DNA of 36,065 nt, taken from Desulfobacterales bacterium. GTDB lineage: Bacteria; Desulfobacterota; Desulfobacteria; Desulfobacterales; Desulfosalsimonadaceae. Positions 1-8,700 of the stretch are shown here, in pieces. The notes beneath the pieces were generated by a model that saw only the letters and a program-made list of their open reading frames with translations, had not been told where the DNA came from and ran no database searches. The translations under genes and the position numbers were made by a program. Within the stretch, counting starts at the first letter, position 1. Every line of letters begins with the position of its first letter. The stretch is from assembly GCA_018334555.1 (NCBI GenBank), contig JAGXLR010000009.1:1-36065 (forward strand). Direction: 5' to 3'.

Positions 1-439
1 GGATACCCTCATCGCCCGGCAGCTCCTTTGCCTTGGCGATGAGCCGGTCGAGTTTGGTATTCTCTATGATCTCAATCACATCCGCTCTGCGCTCGGAGCT
101 TCTGATTCCCGGCCAGCTCTGGCTTAATTGGTCGATGAGATCGGTGGTAGCCGCAAAAGGGGCCGCCACATCTTCCAGTGTCAACGCAGAAACCGCCTCG
201 TTGAAGTCTTTCAAAAAGGGCCTTCCTACTTCGCGCGCCCGATTCACTGCAAATCTGAGTTTAATCATATTGCCGCCATGACCCGAAAAATTGTAGCCCA
301 TATCATCAAGTGCCCCGGCAATACGCTGAATCGATTTTTCCGGGTTTCCCCCTGAAAGCTCCTGAAGACCGGTCTCAAGGATTTTTTCCTCGATCAACAA
401 CCAGAGAGGCTTTTTTGCTGTGGCTTCGTTTGTCGTCAT
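1..439 (-). CDS. Unrecognised protein, N-terminal part only (runs off left edge)
   Basis: Reading the minus strand from an ATG at 439-437 gives 146 codons without a stop up to the window edge, so the 3' end is missing. A strong ribosome binding site (AAGGAGATTG) lies about 9 nt upstream of this ATG and decides the start. The protein begins MTTNEATAKKPLWLLIEEK and is soluble, mostly helical in character, with no signal peptide, membrane segment or metal motif in the visible part. It contains the phrase DDMGYNFSGHGGNM near residue 55 and an acidic/basic helical stretch afterwards. I do not recognise the family. Its upstream neighbour on the same strand is absent (a 534-bp gene-free region), so it probably has its own promoter there. 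The coding call is confident; the function is unknown. Confidence 0.75.
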   Translation of the reverse strand, partial: MTTNEATAKKPLWLLIEEKILETGLQELSGGNPEKSIQRIAGALDDMGYNFSGHGGNMIKLRFAVNRAREVGRPFLKDFNEAVSALTLEDVAAPFAATTDLIDQLSQSWPGIRSSERRADVIEIIENTKLDRLIAKAKELPGDEGI

Positions 440-973
440 TTTTCAATCTCCTTTCTTAATGTTTTAAACCCATATATAGGCGTCAATTGTTTCTTGATGG
501 CTTCATCAAAAGCGATTAAAGCCGCATCGCGGCATTTTTGCAGCAAGTCGCCCAAAAAAAATACACATTGTCATTTCAAGCGATAGGGAAGAATCTTTAA
601 CAAACAAGATGCCTCGTCACTTTCGCTCCTCGCCCTAACAGAGAGTTAAGCTTCTGGAATTATGATTTGCTGATCCAATCGATGCGCAATAGCCCTTTAC
701 AGGCAAAATGGGTGTTGATAACATTCTATAAAAATAGCCGGTCAGTTTTTACTATACAAATAGAATCAGGCAACCGATTCTATACGCCATCCTTAACAAT
801 GACAAGGCTTTAATAACAATCCAAGCGTCTGTATGCGAAAATAATCAAAAAAATTCTAATCCACTTTGACTGTGAAGTCTATACCTAAATAGTGCCCATC
901 CATAAATGGCAAATTTGCCCAATTTCTGTGTCGGGCTCAAATTTTAATCCACTGAAGGGCGGGAGCGGTCGGC
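440..973. other. Gene-free divergent intergenic region
   Basis: This 534-bp stretch separates the minus-strand gene at 1-439 from the plus-strand methyltransferase at 974. I see no convincing reading frame. The part from about 491 to 660 is a decayed copy of the dispersed repeat described at 19235. Further on there is a 7-bp inverted repeat with an 8-nt loop (TAGAATC at 761-767 and GATTCTA at 776-782), which could be an operator or a chance hairpin. The rest is AT-rich and probably carries the promoters for both flanking genes, but I cannot pick out convincing -35/-10 pairs. Confidence 0.6.
491..660. repeat. Decayed copy of the TCGTAAAAA-end dispersed repeat
   Basis: The left end reads TTGATGGCTTCATCAAAAGC, close to the left end of the copy at 25464 (TTGATGGCTTCGTAAAAAGT). 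The following ~150 bp align with 19241-19402, sharing in the same order GCGATT, CATTTTTGCAG, CATTGTCATTTC, AATCTTTAACAA, CCTCGTCACTTTCG and AAGCTTCT. The right arm of the internal palindrome, CTCGGAATGAC in the 19317 copy, has degenerated here to CTCGCCCTAAC. There is no coding capacity. It appears to be an old, truncated copy. Confidence 0.6.
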
Positions 974-1603
974 ATGCCAAAGACAGCGCCGTTTGAGAAA
1001 TACAGTGATGCCTACGAGCATTGGTTTGAAAAAAACAGCAGGCTTTACGCCGCGGAAGTCGAAGCCGTTCGCCAGCTCATGCCTGGGGCCGGCGGGGAGG
1101 CTTTGGAAGTGGGTGTTGGCACGGGCAAATTTGCCCTGCCGCTTGGGATAGCGGTAGGGGTGGAGCCGTCGGAACAGATGGCAGCCAAAGCAAGAGCCCG
1201 TGGCATTTCGGTCTATTCCGGCACCGCTGAAGCCCTGCCCTTTGCCGATGGCCGCTTTGATGGGGTATTAATGGTGACCACCATTTGTTTTGTGGATGAT
1301 CCCGCCAAGGCCATAGAAGAGGCGTTTCGCGTGCTGAAGCCCGGCGGATGCCTGATTATCGGGTTCGTGGATAAAGAAAGCGAACTCGGCCGTCAGTATG
1401 AAAAGAACCGGGAAAAAAGCCGCTTTTACAAGGATGCCGTATTTTTTTCGTCCCATGAGATATGGCGGCTTATGAGAGAGGCGGGCTTTAGGGTCGGAGA
1501 CGCCAGGCAGGCCATCATCGCCGGAGAACCGTCGGGTACCGTTTGGCAGGGTTGCGGGCAGGGCTCATTTGTCGCAGTTAAAGGAGTGAAACAGGGGGTC
1601 TGA
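974..1603 (+). CDS. Class I SAM-dependent methyltransferase (Methyltransf_11 type)
   Basis: A 209-residue soluble protein with the standard small methyltransferase layout. Motif I is EVGVGTGKFALPLG near residues 45-58. An acidic post-I segment (GVEPSEQMAAKAR) follows. A motif II region lies around ALPFADGRFDGVLMVTTICF, then the characteristic EAFRVLKPGGCLIIGF near residues 116-131. The length fits the stand-alone UbiE-like group. A purine-rich site (GGGAG, 961-965) precedes the ATG by about 8 nt. The stop codon overlaps the ATG of the next gene by one base (TGATG), so the two are translationally coupled. The substrate cannot be read from sequence; a small molecule, lipid or quinone-like acceptor is typical of this group. 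The family is secure, the specific activity unknown. Confidence 0.88.
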   Translation: MPKTAPFEKYSDAYEHWFEKNSRLYAAEVEAVRQLMPGAGGEALEVGVGTGKFALPLGIAVGVEPSEQMAAKARARGISVYSGTAEALPFADGRFDGVLMVTTICFVDDPAKAIEEAFRVLKPGGCLIIGFVDKESELGRQYEKNREKSRFYKDAVFFSSHEIWRLMREAGFRVGDARQAIIAGEPSGTVWQGCGQGSFVAVKGVKQGV

Positions 1604-2448
1604 TGCTCAATTCAGGTGTTTATATGATCACTCAAATAGGCCATATAGCATACCGGATCGGCGGTTACGGGGCGACGGCAATATATGCCGCGTTTGTGTT
1701 ATGTTTTGCCATCAGCTTCGCGCTGCCCGGCATGGCTTCGGACAAGCCGGAAAAAACGGTTACGCGTCTTTATTACGCGGTTAACGACAGCGAAACCGGT
1801 GAAAAAAAGGGGGAGGTCTATATCCGCATCACCAGGGGGGCTGAGCTCAATGAGTGGCACGAAGTTCGGATATACGAGGAAGAGGAGGAAACGGAGACGT
1901 TTGATGTGACCTTTGAGCCCGATACGCTGCGCCCCACAAGCTATAAAAGACGGATTAAAGACCCTGAAGGCGTCCGAACCATAAAGGTGCAGCTGGATGG
2001 AAGGCTGTTGAAGGCCACAATTACCGATCCTGGAGGGAAAATTTCAAAACAGCGTCTGACCCTTCCCAAGGGGACGGTTATCATAGAGCCTTTCATGAAA
2101 TACTATCTCACTCAAGTGGTTGACGCCTCACAGGCAAGCGGTGAGTTTAATGCGGTCGGTCTGCTGGGCGATGAAATGAAAGTATTCCCCGCGGATTGGG
2201 AAGTAACCGGTAATGAAACCATTGACGTACCTGCCGGGCGATTTGAATGTATAAATATTCGGGTGTCCTCATCCTCATGGTACCTGAAACTTTTCGACAC
2301 AAGTACGCCTGTTTGGCTGGATGTTTCCGGAGCGCATCATATTATTCGGACAACCGTTCGCAAGAGCCTGTTTGCCGGGGAAATGCCCATGGTATTAACC
2401 CGCATTGCCCATGGCCCGATTTCTCAACCGCCTGACGGATCAGAGTGA
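1603..2448 (+). CDS. Exported DUF3108-like protein
   Basis: A 281-residue protein whose first ~45 residues contain a hydrophobic segment ending FALPGMA, which looks like a signal peptide with cleavage near the Ala before SDKPEK. The mature part is β-rich, with repeated patterns such as TFDVTFEPDTLRPTSYKRRI and GNETIDVPAGRFECINIRV, the latter typical of DUF3108 (periplasmic/outer-membrane β-fold proteins of unknown function). A downstream in-frame ATG at 1624 is an alternative start that would shorten the N-region without losing the signal. It overlaps the methyltransferase by one base and ends 12 bp from the convergent gene at 2461. Export is well supported; the DUF3108 assignment is from memory of its sequence feel, not a search. 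Confidence 0.75.
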   Translation: MLNSGVYMITQIGHIAYRIGGYGATAIYAAFVLCFAISFALPGMASDKPEKTVTRLYYAVNDSETGEKKGEVYIRITRGAELNEWHEVRIYEEEEETETFDVTFEPDTLRPTSYKRRIKDPEGVRTIKVQLDGRLLKATITDPGGKISKQRLTLPKGTVIIEPFMKYYLTQVVDASQASGEFNAVGLLGDEMKVFPADWEVTGNETIDVPAGRFECINIRVSSSSWYLKLFDTSTPVWLDVSGAHHIIRTTVRKSLFAGEMPMVLTRIAHGPISQPPDGSE

Positions 2449-2460
2449 ACCGGCGAGCGC

Positions 2461-3288
2461 TCAGGCCTTTTGAAGAATGCCCATGATCACTGTGGCGCGG
2501 CCGTCGGCCAGGCTGCGCCCCATGTTGGCGATCTTTTCCTCTGCATTCGGCCCCATCAGCAAGTGAACCCCTAACGGCGAGGGACCATTGGCACGCCTTT
2601 TGGCCCGCATTTTTTGAAACCATTGGGTGGAAATCTCTGTGACATCCCGCCATTCAATAAGGCTGAAATACCTCTCAGTTAATTGCGCCTTCAATTCATC
2701 GGCATGGATGATGAAGCTGGTGGCCTCGTCGCTGGACCAGGGAACCGGCATGTAGGGTTCCCCGGCTTTGCCTTTGAATACCTCATGAAGGGCGATTTTC
2801 CCTGAAGGCTTTAAGACCCTGGCGAACTCGGAAATATATTGACCCTTGTCCGGAATGTTCATCTGGACATGATCCATCCAGACGATGTCAAAGCTTTCAT
2901 CCATAAAGGGCAGGACCGCGCCGTTTCCGCATCCGAATGCGGTCTTGTCATCAAGTTTCAGTCGTTTCGAAAGGTCAGCGGCGAGATGGACATAGCTGGG
3001 CGTGAGATCAATGCCGATGACATGACAGCCATATCTTGACGCCAAATAGCGGGCCGTACCGCCGGAACCGGAGCCGATGTCCAGGACCCGGTCCGTCGGC
3101 CGGACCTGGAGTCGCTCGGCCAGTTCGACAGTCGATTTCCGGCCCCGGATATGGAACCCGTCAATTGCGATCAGGTCGTCCACGCTCAGATTCTCAAGGC
3201 CGCCCTTTTCCTTTTTTATAGCGGCCAGGACATTGGCCGTCAGGTTTTTATCGACATCGTAATGCGCGGTTATGAGATTATTTGTCAT
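2461..3288 (-). CDS. SAM-dependent methyltransferase (UbiE / amine N-methyltransferase-like)
   Basis: A 275-residue protein. Motif I is VLDIGSGSGGTARYLA near residues 70-85, followed by the acidic strand HVIGIDLTPSYVHLA, then FDIVWMDHVQMNIPDKGQYISEFARVLKPSGKIALHEVF (motifs II-III). The N-terminal IDGFHIRGRKSTVELAERL signature is typical of the group containing sarcosine/dimethylglycine and phosphoethanolamine N-methyltransferases, so an amine or lipid head-group substrate is possible but unproved. It follows the antiporter gene after a 12-nt gap on the same strand and was probably co-transcribed with it. Its 3' end converges with the DUF3108-like gene. Family certain, substrate unknown. Confidence 0.85.
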   Translation of the reverse strand: MTNNLITAHYDVDKNLTANVLAAIKKEKGGLENLSVDDLIAIDGFHIRGRKSTVELAERLQVRPTDRVLDIGSGSGGTARYLASRYGCHVIGIDLTPSYVHLAADLSKRLKLDDKTAFGCGNGAVLPFMDESFDIVWMDHVQMNIPDKGQYISEFARVLKPSGKIALHEVFKGKAGEPYMPVPWSSDEATSFIIHADELKAQLTERYFSLIEWRDVTEISTQWFQKMRAKRRANGPSPLGVHLLMGPNAEEKIANMGRSLADGRATVIMGILQKA

Positions 3289-3300
3289 TTTTTTAACCTC

Positions 3301-4323
3301 TTATCCGGTTTTGATCAGGTAGGCGAGGTAGCCCGCATAGCAGCAAAGCAGCAGCACGCCGCCCCACCGTTTGACCGTACAGTCTTTGCGCATCATTAAC
3401 CACGGCAAGATACAGATCCCCATCATCACCCCGTAGTCGATAATCAAGCCGCTTTCAATAAAACCGCCCGGCACCGGAATCGGCCGGACGATACCGGCGG
3501 CGCCTATTACCGAAAGAATGTTGAAGACGTTGCTGCCCACCAGATTGCCGATGCTGATGTCCATCTGTTTTTTCATGGCGGCGACGACGGAAGTCGCGAG
3601 TTCCGGAAGCGATGTGCCAAAGGCCACGACTGTGAGTCCGATAAATTTTTCACCGACGCCGAACTGCTTCATGATCACACAGGCCGAATCAATCATCGTA
3701 TCCGCGCCGATGACGACCCCGGCAATGCCCGCGATAATCATCACCACCTGCCTGGGTCGGGATTGGATGATTTCAATCTCTTCGACTTTGGCCTCGAAAT
3801 TTTTTCCCGCCTCCGGCGTTCCCCCGCCGGCGTTATTGTTCGGCTGAAAATAGGCCGCTTGACTGCTGCGTTTTTCTTTTAGTGATATATAGTAGTTGAA
3901 AATGGTGTATAAAATGACCCCCGTGAACAGGGTGATCCCTTCTATGCGGCTGATGTGCGAGTCCAGGGAGAGCAGCAAAAGGTATATGGATATGACGAGC
4001 ATCAGGGGGATGTCTCGCCTGACTACGGATCGGTTGGCGGTAATCGGCATCAGGGCGGCGGCCGCGCCCAGGACAAGGGCGATATTGCAGATATTGCTGC
4101 CAACGACATTTCCCACGGCGATCATGCTTTTGTCCTGGATCGAGGAGATGACGCTCACAACGAATTCGGGGGCGGAGGTGCCGAATGCGACTACCGTCAG
4201 ACCGATGACCACCGGCGTGATGCCGAGGCTACGGGCCAGATTGGCCGAGCCTTTGACCAGCCACTCCGCCCCGAAATACAGCAGCAGGAACCCGCCGGCA
4301 AGCAATATCAGGTGTATTAGCAT
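3301..4323 (-). CDS. CaCA-family Na+/Ca2+ antiporter (YrbG-like)
   Basis: A 340-residue inner-membrane protein with about ten hydrophobic segments in two homologous halves. Each half carries the α-repeat that forms the ion site: GTSAPEFVVS plus GNVVGSNICN in the first half, and GTSLPELATS plus GNLVGSNVFN in the second, including the conserved acidic Glu of each GTSxPE. A hydrophilic loop (roughly residues 150-185) separates the halves, as expected for the YrbG type. Known members exchange Na+ or H+ for Ca2+. It is the first gene of a two-gene minus-strand unit with the methyltransferase at 2461. Nothing looks truncated. Confidence 0.93.
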   Translation of the reverse strand: MLIHLILLAGGFLLLYFGAEWLVKGSANLARSLGITPVVIGLTVVAFGTSAPEFVVSVISSIQDKSMIAVGNVVGSNICNIALVLGAAAALMPITANRSVVRRDIPLMLVISIYLLLLSLDSHISRIEGITLFTGVILYTIFNYYISLKEKRSSQAAYFQPNNNAGGGTPEAGKNFEAKVEEIEIIQSRPRQVVMIIAGIAGVVIGADTMIDSACVIMKQFGVGEKFIGLTVVAFGTSLPELATSVVAAMKKQMDISIGNLVGSNVFNILSVIGAAGIVRPIPVPGGFIESGLIIDYGVMMGICILPWLMMRKDCTVKRWGGVLLLCCYAGYLAYLIKTG

Positions 4324-4382
4324 AGGGGTTTTGCTTTACCGGAAAAACTAAACATATCCATAAACCGCTTTTTGCGAAGCCG

Positions 4383-6206
4383 TCAAGCCTCGCCGTACAT
4401 ATTGTTTATGGCATCATTGTATCTTTCCGCTACATTTTTGCGCTTGATCTTCATGGTGGGGGTGATTTCATTGCGGTCCACCGAGAATTCATCCGGAAGC
4501 AGCGTGAACTCCTTGACCTTTTCATAACCGGCCAGATCCTTGGAGCGTTCATTGATTCGCTGCCGGTAGAGCTCGATAACGTCCGGATGCTGGACCAGTT
4601 CGGCCCGGCTGTTGTATTCGATATTATTGTCTTGCGCATATTCTTCCAGGGCTTCAAACGAGGGGACGATAAGGGCGGAAACAAATTTTTTCTGCTCGCC
4701 GACCACCATTACCTGCTCAATGTAGTGGTCCGCGCCTAAGGTGGACTCGATAAGCTGCGGGGCGATGTATTTGCCGCCCGAGGTCTTCATCAGGTCCTTG
4801 ATTCGGTCTGTAATCCGCAGCTCTCCGTTTTCATCGAATTCTCCCACATCGCCGGATCTGAACCAGCCGTCTTCGGTGAATGCCTCGGCGGTCGCCTCAG
4901 GCTTGTTATAGTAGCCGCGCATGACATTGCCGCCCTTGATCAGGACCTCGCCGTTGTCGCCGATTTTTACATGAACGTCCGGAAGCGGGGTGCCGACCAG
5001 ACCGAATTTGAAATTATGCGAGGGGTGGCAGGTGACGGTGGCTGTGGTTTCACTTAAGCCGTAGCCGTACCAGACGAACATGCCGGCCGCGTAAAAGAAC
5101 TCCTCGATATTCTGGGCAAGGGGCGCACCGGCGCACGGCATGAACCGGATACGGCCGCCGACAAGATCCCGGATTTTGCTCAACACCAGCTTGTCTGCCA
5201 GCCTGTATTTTATTTCCAGAGTTAAGGGAACGGATTTCTGATCCTTTTTCCGGTTATTGCGCTGCGCCCCGATATCAAGCGCCCAGTGAAACAGCTTCTT
5301 CTTCGTCGGCGAGGCGGATTCAAGGTTGTGGTACACGGCGGCGTATATCTTCTCATAGACCCGCGGGACCGAGCACATGATATGGGGCTTTGCCTCTTTG
5401 ATGAAATCGATGATCAATTTTGGATCATCCAGATAGATATTTTCCATGCCGCGATACAATACATAATAGGTCCAGGTGCGCTCGAAAACATGGGAGAGCG
5501 GCAGAAAGCAGAGGGAGACGTCCTGGTCGCTGACGCTTTCAAGGCGCTGGTCATGGGCGGCGGCCGTGAAAATGAGGTTGAAATGCGTCAATATCACGCC
5601 TTTGGGCTCGCCGGTGGTACCGGAGGTATAGATCAGGGTGAGAATGTCATCCTGTGACGCCCGGGCCATCCGGTTTTCGATTTCATCATCCAGGTTCGAA
5701 TTTTTTCCGATGTCGAGAAAATCGGAAAAGTACATGGCGTTTTCCGTATCATCGAGCCGAATGTTCGGATCGAATGCGATGATTTTTTTGAGTGAGTCCG
5801 AATTGGGAAAAAGGGTTTTGGCCTTGTCGTACTGCTCCTGGTCGCCCACGAAAATCAGGCGGGCCTGGCAGTCGTTGACGATGTATTCGGCCTGGCCGGC
5901 CGTATTGGTGGCATAGATGAACACCGGGACGGCCCGTATGCCAAGCGCCGCAATATCCGTGATGCTGCATTCCGGCTTGTTCTGGGAAAAGATGCTTATC
6001 ATCTGCTGATCTTCAATGCCCATCTCCAGCATGGCCTTGGCCGCCTGGTTAATCTTTTCGCCGAACTCACGCCATGAAATGGATTCCCACTCGCCGTCTT
6101 TCTTGGCCCGTAAGGCGATTTTTTCGCCGTATTTATCGACCCGCTCCCGGATAAATAGATAATAATTGGGCTTATCCGATATTTCCAGTCCTTCATAAGT
6201 TGTCAT
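4383..6206 (-). CDS. Long-chain acyl-CoA synthetase (AMP-forming, FadD/FAA1 type)
   Basis: A 607-residue member of the adenylate-forming superfamily. The phosphate-binding A3 loop is YTSGTTGEPKGVILTH (about residues 193-208), A5 is YGLSETTATVT, and A7 is GWFRSGDVGEFDENG followed by ITDRIKDLMKTSGGKYIAP. The C-terminal catalytic-lysine segment is TPTMKIKRKNV. The short Leu/Met-rich A10, instead of PKTRSGK, marks the long-chain COG1022-like branch. It should activate fatty acids with ATP and CoA for β-oxidation or lipid synthesis. A strong ribosome binding site (AGGAGGA) lies about 10 nt upstream of the ATG at 6206. It stands alone, with 59 bp separating it from the antiporter gene at 4323 on the same strand. 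Confidence 0.92.
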   Translation of the reverse strand: MTTYEGLEISDKPNYYLFIRERVDKYGEKIALRAKKDGEWESISWREFGEKINQAAKAMLEMGIEDQQMISIFSQNKPECSITDIAALGIRAVPVFIYATNTAGQAEYIVNDCQARLIFVGDQEQYDKAKTLFPNSDSLKKIIAFDPNIRLDDTENAMYFSDFLDIGKNSNLDDEIENRMARASQDDILTLIYTSGTTGEPKGVILTHFNLIFTAAAHDQRLESVSDQDVSLCFLPLSHVFERTWTYYVLYRGMENIYLDDPKLIIDFIKEAKPHIMCSVPRVYEKIYAAVYHNLESASPTKKKLFHWALDIGAQRNNRKKDQKSVPLTLEIKYRLADKLVLSKIRDLVGGRIRFMPCAGAPLAQNIEEFFYAAGMFVWYGYGLSETTATVTCHPSHNFKFGLVGTPLPDVHVKIGDNGEVLIKGGNVMRGYYNKPEATAEAFTEDGWFRSGDVGEFDENGELRITDRIKDLMKTSGGKYIAPQLIESTLGADHYIEQVMVVGEQKKFVSALIVPSFEALEEYAQDNNIEYNSRAELVQHPDVIELYRQRINERSKDLAGYEKVKEFTLLPDEFSVDRNEITPTMKIKRKNVAERYNDAINNMYGEA

Positions 6207-6316
6207 TTAAGTTGTCCTCCTGTAATAAATTTTAAGTTAAAAAAAACCAATCGCACAAAATCAGAGAGCGGTCAACCGATATATAGTGGACAGGGTCTTG
6301 ATCCTGATGCGGACGC

Positions 6317-6346
6317 TTGACACAGGGCCATGATTGATTAAATTAT
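6317..6346 (+). promoter_or_regulatory. Possible sigma70 promoter for the eRF1-like gene
   Basis: A perfect TTGACA at 6317-6322 is followed after 18 nt by AATTAT (four of six consensus bases) within a very AT-rich stretch. Transcription from here would leave a leader of roughly 105 nt before the start at 6461. The -35 box is convincing, the -10 only moderate. Confidence 0.35.
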
Positions 6347-6460
6347 TATATAAAACAAAATGTTATAAATATACCAGTCGATTCTTCCCCCCTTTTTGTC
6401 GAAAGGCGAAGGGTAAGTTTTTGAGTGTTAAATAATTTTTTCAAGGAGGAGCAGCCTATA

Positions 6461-7630
6461 ATGATTGACAGAAGCAAACTCGAGTCTTTGGCTGATTATC
6501 AGAATACGGATAATCCGGTAATAAGCCTTTATCTAAACATCACGCCCCCCAGAAACTATGAGAACGAACTCAACTCCATGATCCATAATACGTTAAGAAC
6601 AATCGAGGCGGACCAGCGCTTTGATGAGAAGCAGACAAAGCGGCTGCAAAAATTGATGGAAACCATCGAGAGCTATGCGGAAAAAGAATTCAAACGGCTG
6701 TCCCGAACGCGGCTTGTCGTTATATTTGCGGATGCCGACGGCTTGTGGGAGCAATACGACTTGCCGGTCGGTCTGTCCAGTTCAATGGTCGTGGAGGTGG
6801 ATCCATATACCCGTCCCCTGACCATGCTGATCGATGAATTTGACCGCTATTGCGTCGTGGTCGGCGATTCGCGCAAAGCCCGCATTTTTTCCCTTTATCT
6901 GGGCGAATTCGAGGAGTTCCCGGATATTTTTATCGAGGACAATGTGCCGGACGGCGTGCGCGTCAAGCAGTCCATGACCGCAGGCGCCGGCGGAGCGGTT
7001 CAGGCCGGCCTCGGTGACAAGCGCATTGAACGCCATATCGAGGACCATGTACACCGTCACCTAAAGCACGTGGCCGACAGGACCCTTGATTTTTTCAAGA
7101 GGAAAAATTTTACCCGCCTGATCCTCGGCGGTCCGGATGATAAAACCCGGCCCAGCCTGAAGGAGCATTTACACAGTTATCTGAAGAGCCGGTTGGCTGC
7201 CGAGTTCAGCGCCCATCCGGACAATCCGTCTGAGGAGTTAAAGGAAAAGGCCATTGAAGCCGCCCAAACATGGGAGCGGGACAATGAAAGGGCCCTGATC
7301 GAAGAAATTATCGATCACAGCGGCCCGAAGGATAAGGGTGAGCTCGGCGTTGAGCCGGTACTTGAAGCCCTGATGATGGGGCAGGTGCAGACGCTTGCGA
7401 TCGGCCAGGATTTTAAAACAGACGGCTATATTTGTCCGAATGATCGGACGCTTTCCACATACCAGGCAACCTGCCCGATTTGCGGCGCTGATATGCATTA
7501 TACGGCGTATCTGGCCGATGAGATGGTGGAAGAGGCGCTTTCTCAGAACGGCGAAGTCCAGCATATATTTGCCCGGCATGATACGTTTGATCAATACGGC
7601 ATCGGGGCGAAGCTGCGCTTTACCCTATAG
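6461..7630 (+). CDS. eRF1-like protein of the bacterial baeRF group
   Basis: The start is placed at the ATG at 6461 because an AAGGAGGAG site lies at 6443-6451. An in-frame GTG at 6425 lies upstream of that site and is unlikely to be used. The 389-residue product resembles bacterial homologues of archaeo-eukaryotic release factor 1 (baeRF, sometimes labelled host-attachment proteins). The N-terminal αβ domain is followed by a middle domain with YCVVVGDSRKARIFSLYLGEF, then a Gly-rich loop (AGAGGAVQAGLGDKR) in the position of the release-factor GGQ loop, then the HIEDHVHRHLKHVADR helix typical of the group. The C-terminus has a CPND...CPICG pair suggesting a zinc site. Bacterial members are thought to act in ribosome rescue, hydrolysing peptidyl-tRNA like Vms1, but function here is inference. 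Its last codons overlap the convergent pseudogene by 6 bp. Confidence 0.75.
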   Translation: MIDRSKLESLADYQNTDNPVISLYLNITPPRNYENELNSMIHNTLRTIEADQRFDEKQTKRLQKLMETIESYAEKEFKRLSRTRLVVIFADADGLWEQYDLPVGLSSSMVVEVDPYTRPLTMLIDEFDRYCVVVGDSRKARIFSLYLGEFEEFPDIFIEDNVPDGVRVKQSMTAGAGGAVQAGLGDKRIERHIEDHVHRHLKHVADRTLDFFKRKNFTRLILGGPDDKTRPSLKEHLHSYLKSRLAAEFSAHPDNPSEELKEKAIEAAQTWERDNERALIEEIIDHSGPKDKGELGVEPVLEALMMGQVQTLAIGQDFKTDGYICPNDRTLSTYQATCPICGADMHYTAYLADEMVEEALSQNGEVQHIFARHDTFDQYGIGAKLRFTL

Positions 7631-8591
7631 GCCATATTCGGCCCGTTCGATGAGTTCAATCTGGATGTCTCTGTTTAACATGACAAAATAGGCGTTGTAC
7701 CCGGAGATGCGGACCATGAGTTGGCGATAGGCATCGGGGTTGGCCATGGCATCCTTGAGGGTTTCTGAGTTGACCACGTTGAACTGCATCTGCATGCCGC
7801 CCATATCGAAGTAGGTCTTGACGTAGGAGGCCATGATATCAACGGTTTTTTCCCGGGAATCCTGGGGGCTTGGGTTGAGCTTGACATTGAACGCGATGTT
7901 GTTGTCCATGGTGAAGTATATGGGCGGTTTCATCAGTTATGCGGTAGGGGTTTAGCATCCGTTTGTCAATGGCACCCAGTTCGCCCCAAGCCATGACACC
8001 CTGGGCATCCGGGTAGATGACCACCCCGATATTGTCGTTCGTGGTGGTGGTTCCGGCCACCAGGTCGTTTTTGCGTATGATGGGCTGTTTACCGGCCATC
8101 AGGTAAGCAAATGCATGGGCCTGGCGAAGCTCCGGAATCCATGGCGTGTCCTTGGCCTGGGTCTCAAACCCGTTTTCCCGGAACCATTTTGTCAGGAGCT
8201 GCGGACGTTCCGGGCAGATTTCCGGCATTTCGTTGAAATACCGATCAAGAAAGGGCTGAAGCCGAGGGAAATCAACTAGGCGGAAATGAGAAAGGTAGGG
8301 ATCGTCAAGGTATTTGACGCCCGGATCGGCCTTGTTCCCGGTCATTCGGTAGTGATGGCGGGAGCAAAGTTTTTGCGCGAGGTCCTTGTTTTTCTGATCA
8401 TAGGTCGATTTGCGGTAGGCGGTATCCTGCTGATGGGCTTTTTCAAGCATTTTTTGATGTTTTCGGCCCATCAGCTTAAGGAGCCCGTGGACCAGGGAGT
8501 TATAGAAAATTCGCCGGCTTTTCGAGGTGATGGGATATTTTGTCGTCACAAGCAGCGATTGCCAAAGGGAATAAAGATTTGCGGGTTTCAT
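7625..8591 (-). pseudogene. Internally deleted, frameshifted glycyl radical enzyme (PFL-like)
   Basis: The gene opens well: an ATG at 8591 with a GGAGG site ~10 nt upstream. The first ~218 residues match the N-terminal domain of pyruvate-formate-lyase-like glycyl radical enzymes (FYNSLVHGLLKLMGRKHQKM, AGKQPIIRKNDLVAGTTT). Near 7935 the homology jumps, with a change of frame, to the last ~100 residues of the family: YFTMDNNIAFNVKLNPSP, FDMGGMQMQFNVVNSETLKDA, and the glycyl radical motif RISGYNAYF with its Gly codon at 7702-7700. Full-length members have roughly 760-850 residues, so about 450-530 residues, including the catalytic Cys region, are missing. Neither piece can work alone. No activating enzyme (radical SAM) gene is next to it. 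The original substrate cannot be told. An assembly deletion is the main alternative to true decay. Confidence 0.85.
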
Positions 8592-8627
8592 CTGAAATGC
8601 CTCCAGTGTCAGTTGCCTTTTTTTTTG

Positions 8628-8700
8628 TCATTCCGGCAAACAGCGGCGAGGAGGAATCTTTTACGTGAAGATTCCTCGACGCGGGTGCGCTTCGGAATGA
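8628..8700. repeat. REP-like double hairpin palindrome
   Basis: Two nested inverted repeats: outer TCATTCCG (8628-8635) with CGGAATGA (8693-8700), inner GAGGAATCTT (8651-8660) with AAGATTCCTC (8668-8677) around a 7-nt loop. Both stems are perfect. It sits in the 165-bp gap between the acyl-CoA synthetase stop and the pseudogene start. It could stabilise or terminate the upstream operon transcript, although no T-run follows on the minus strand. A related but diverged palindrome occurs at 19317-19386. Confidence 0.75.

Noticed and set aside
33-355. Plus-strand frames at the left edge
   Set aside because: They are antisense to the minus-strand gene at 1-439, which has a clear start and ribosome binding site.
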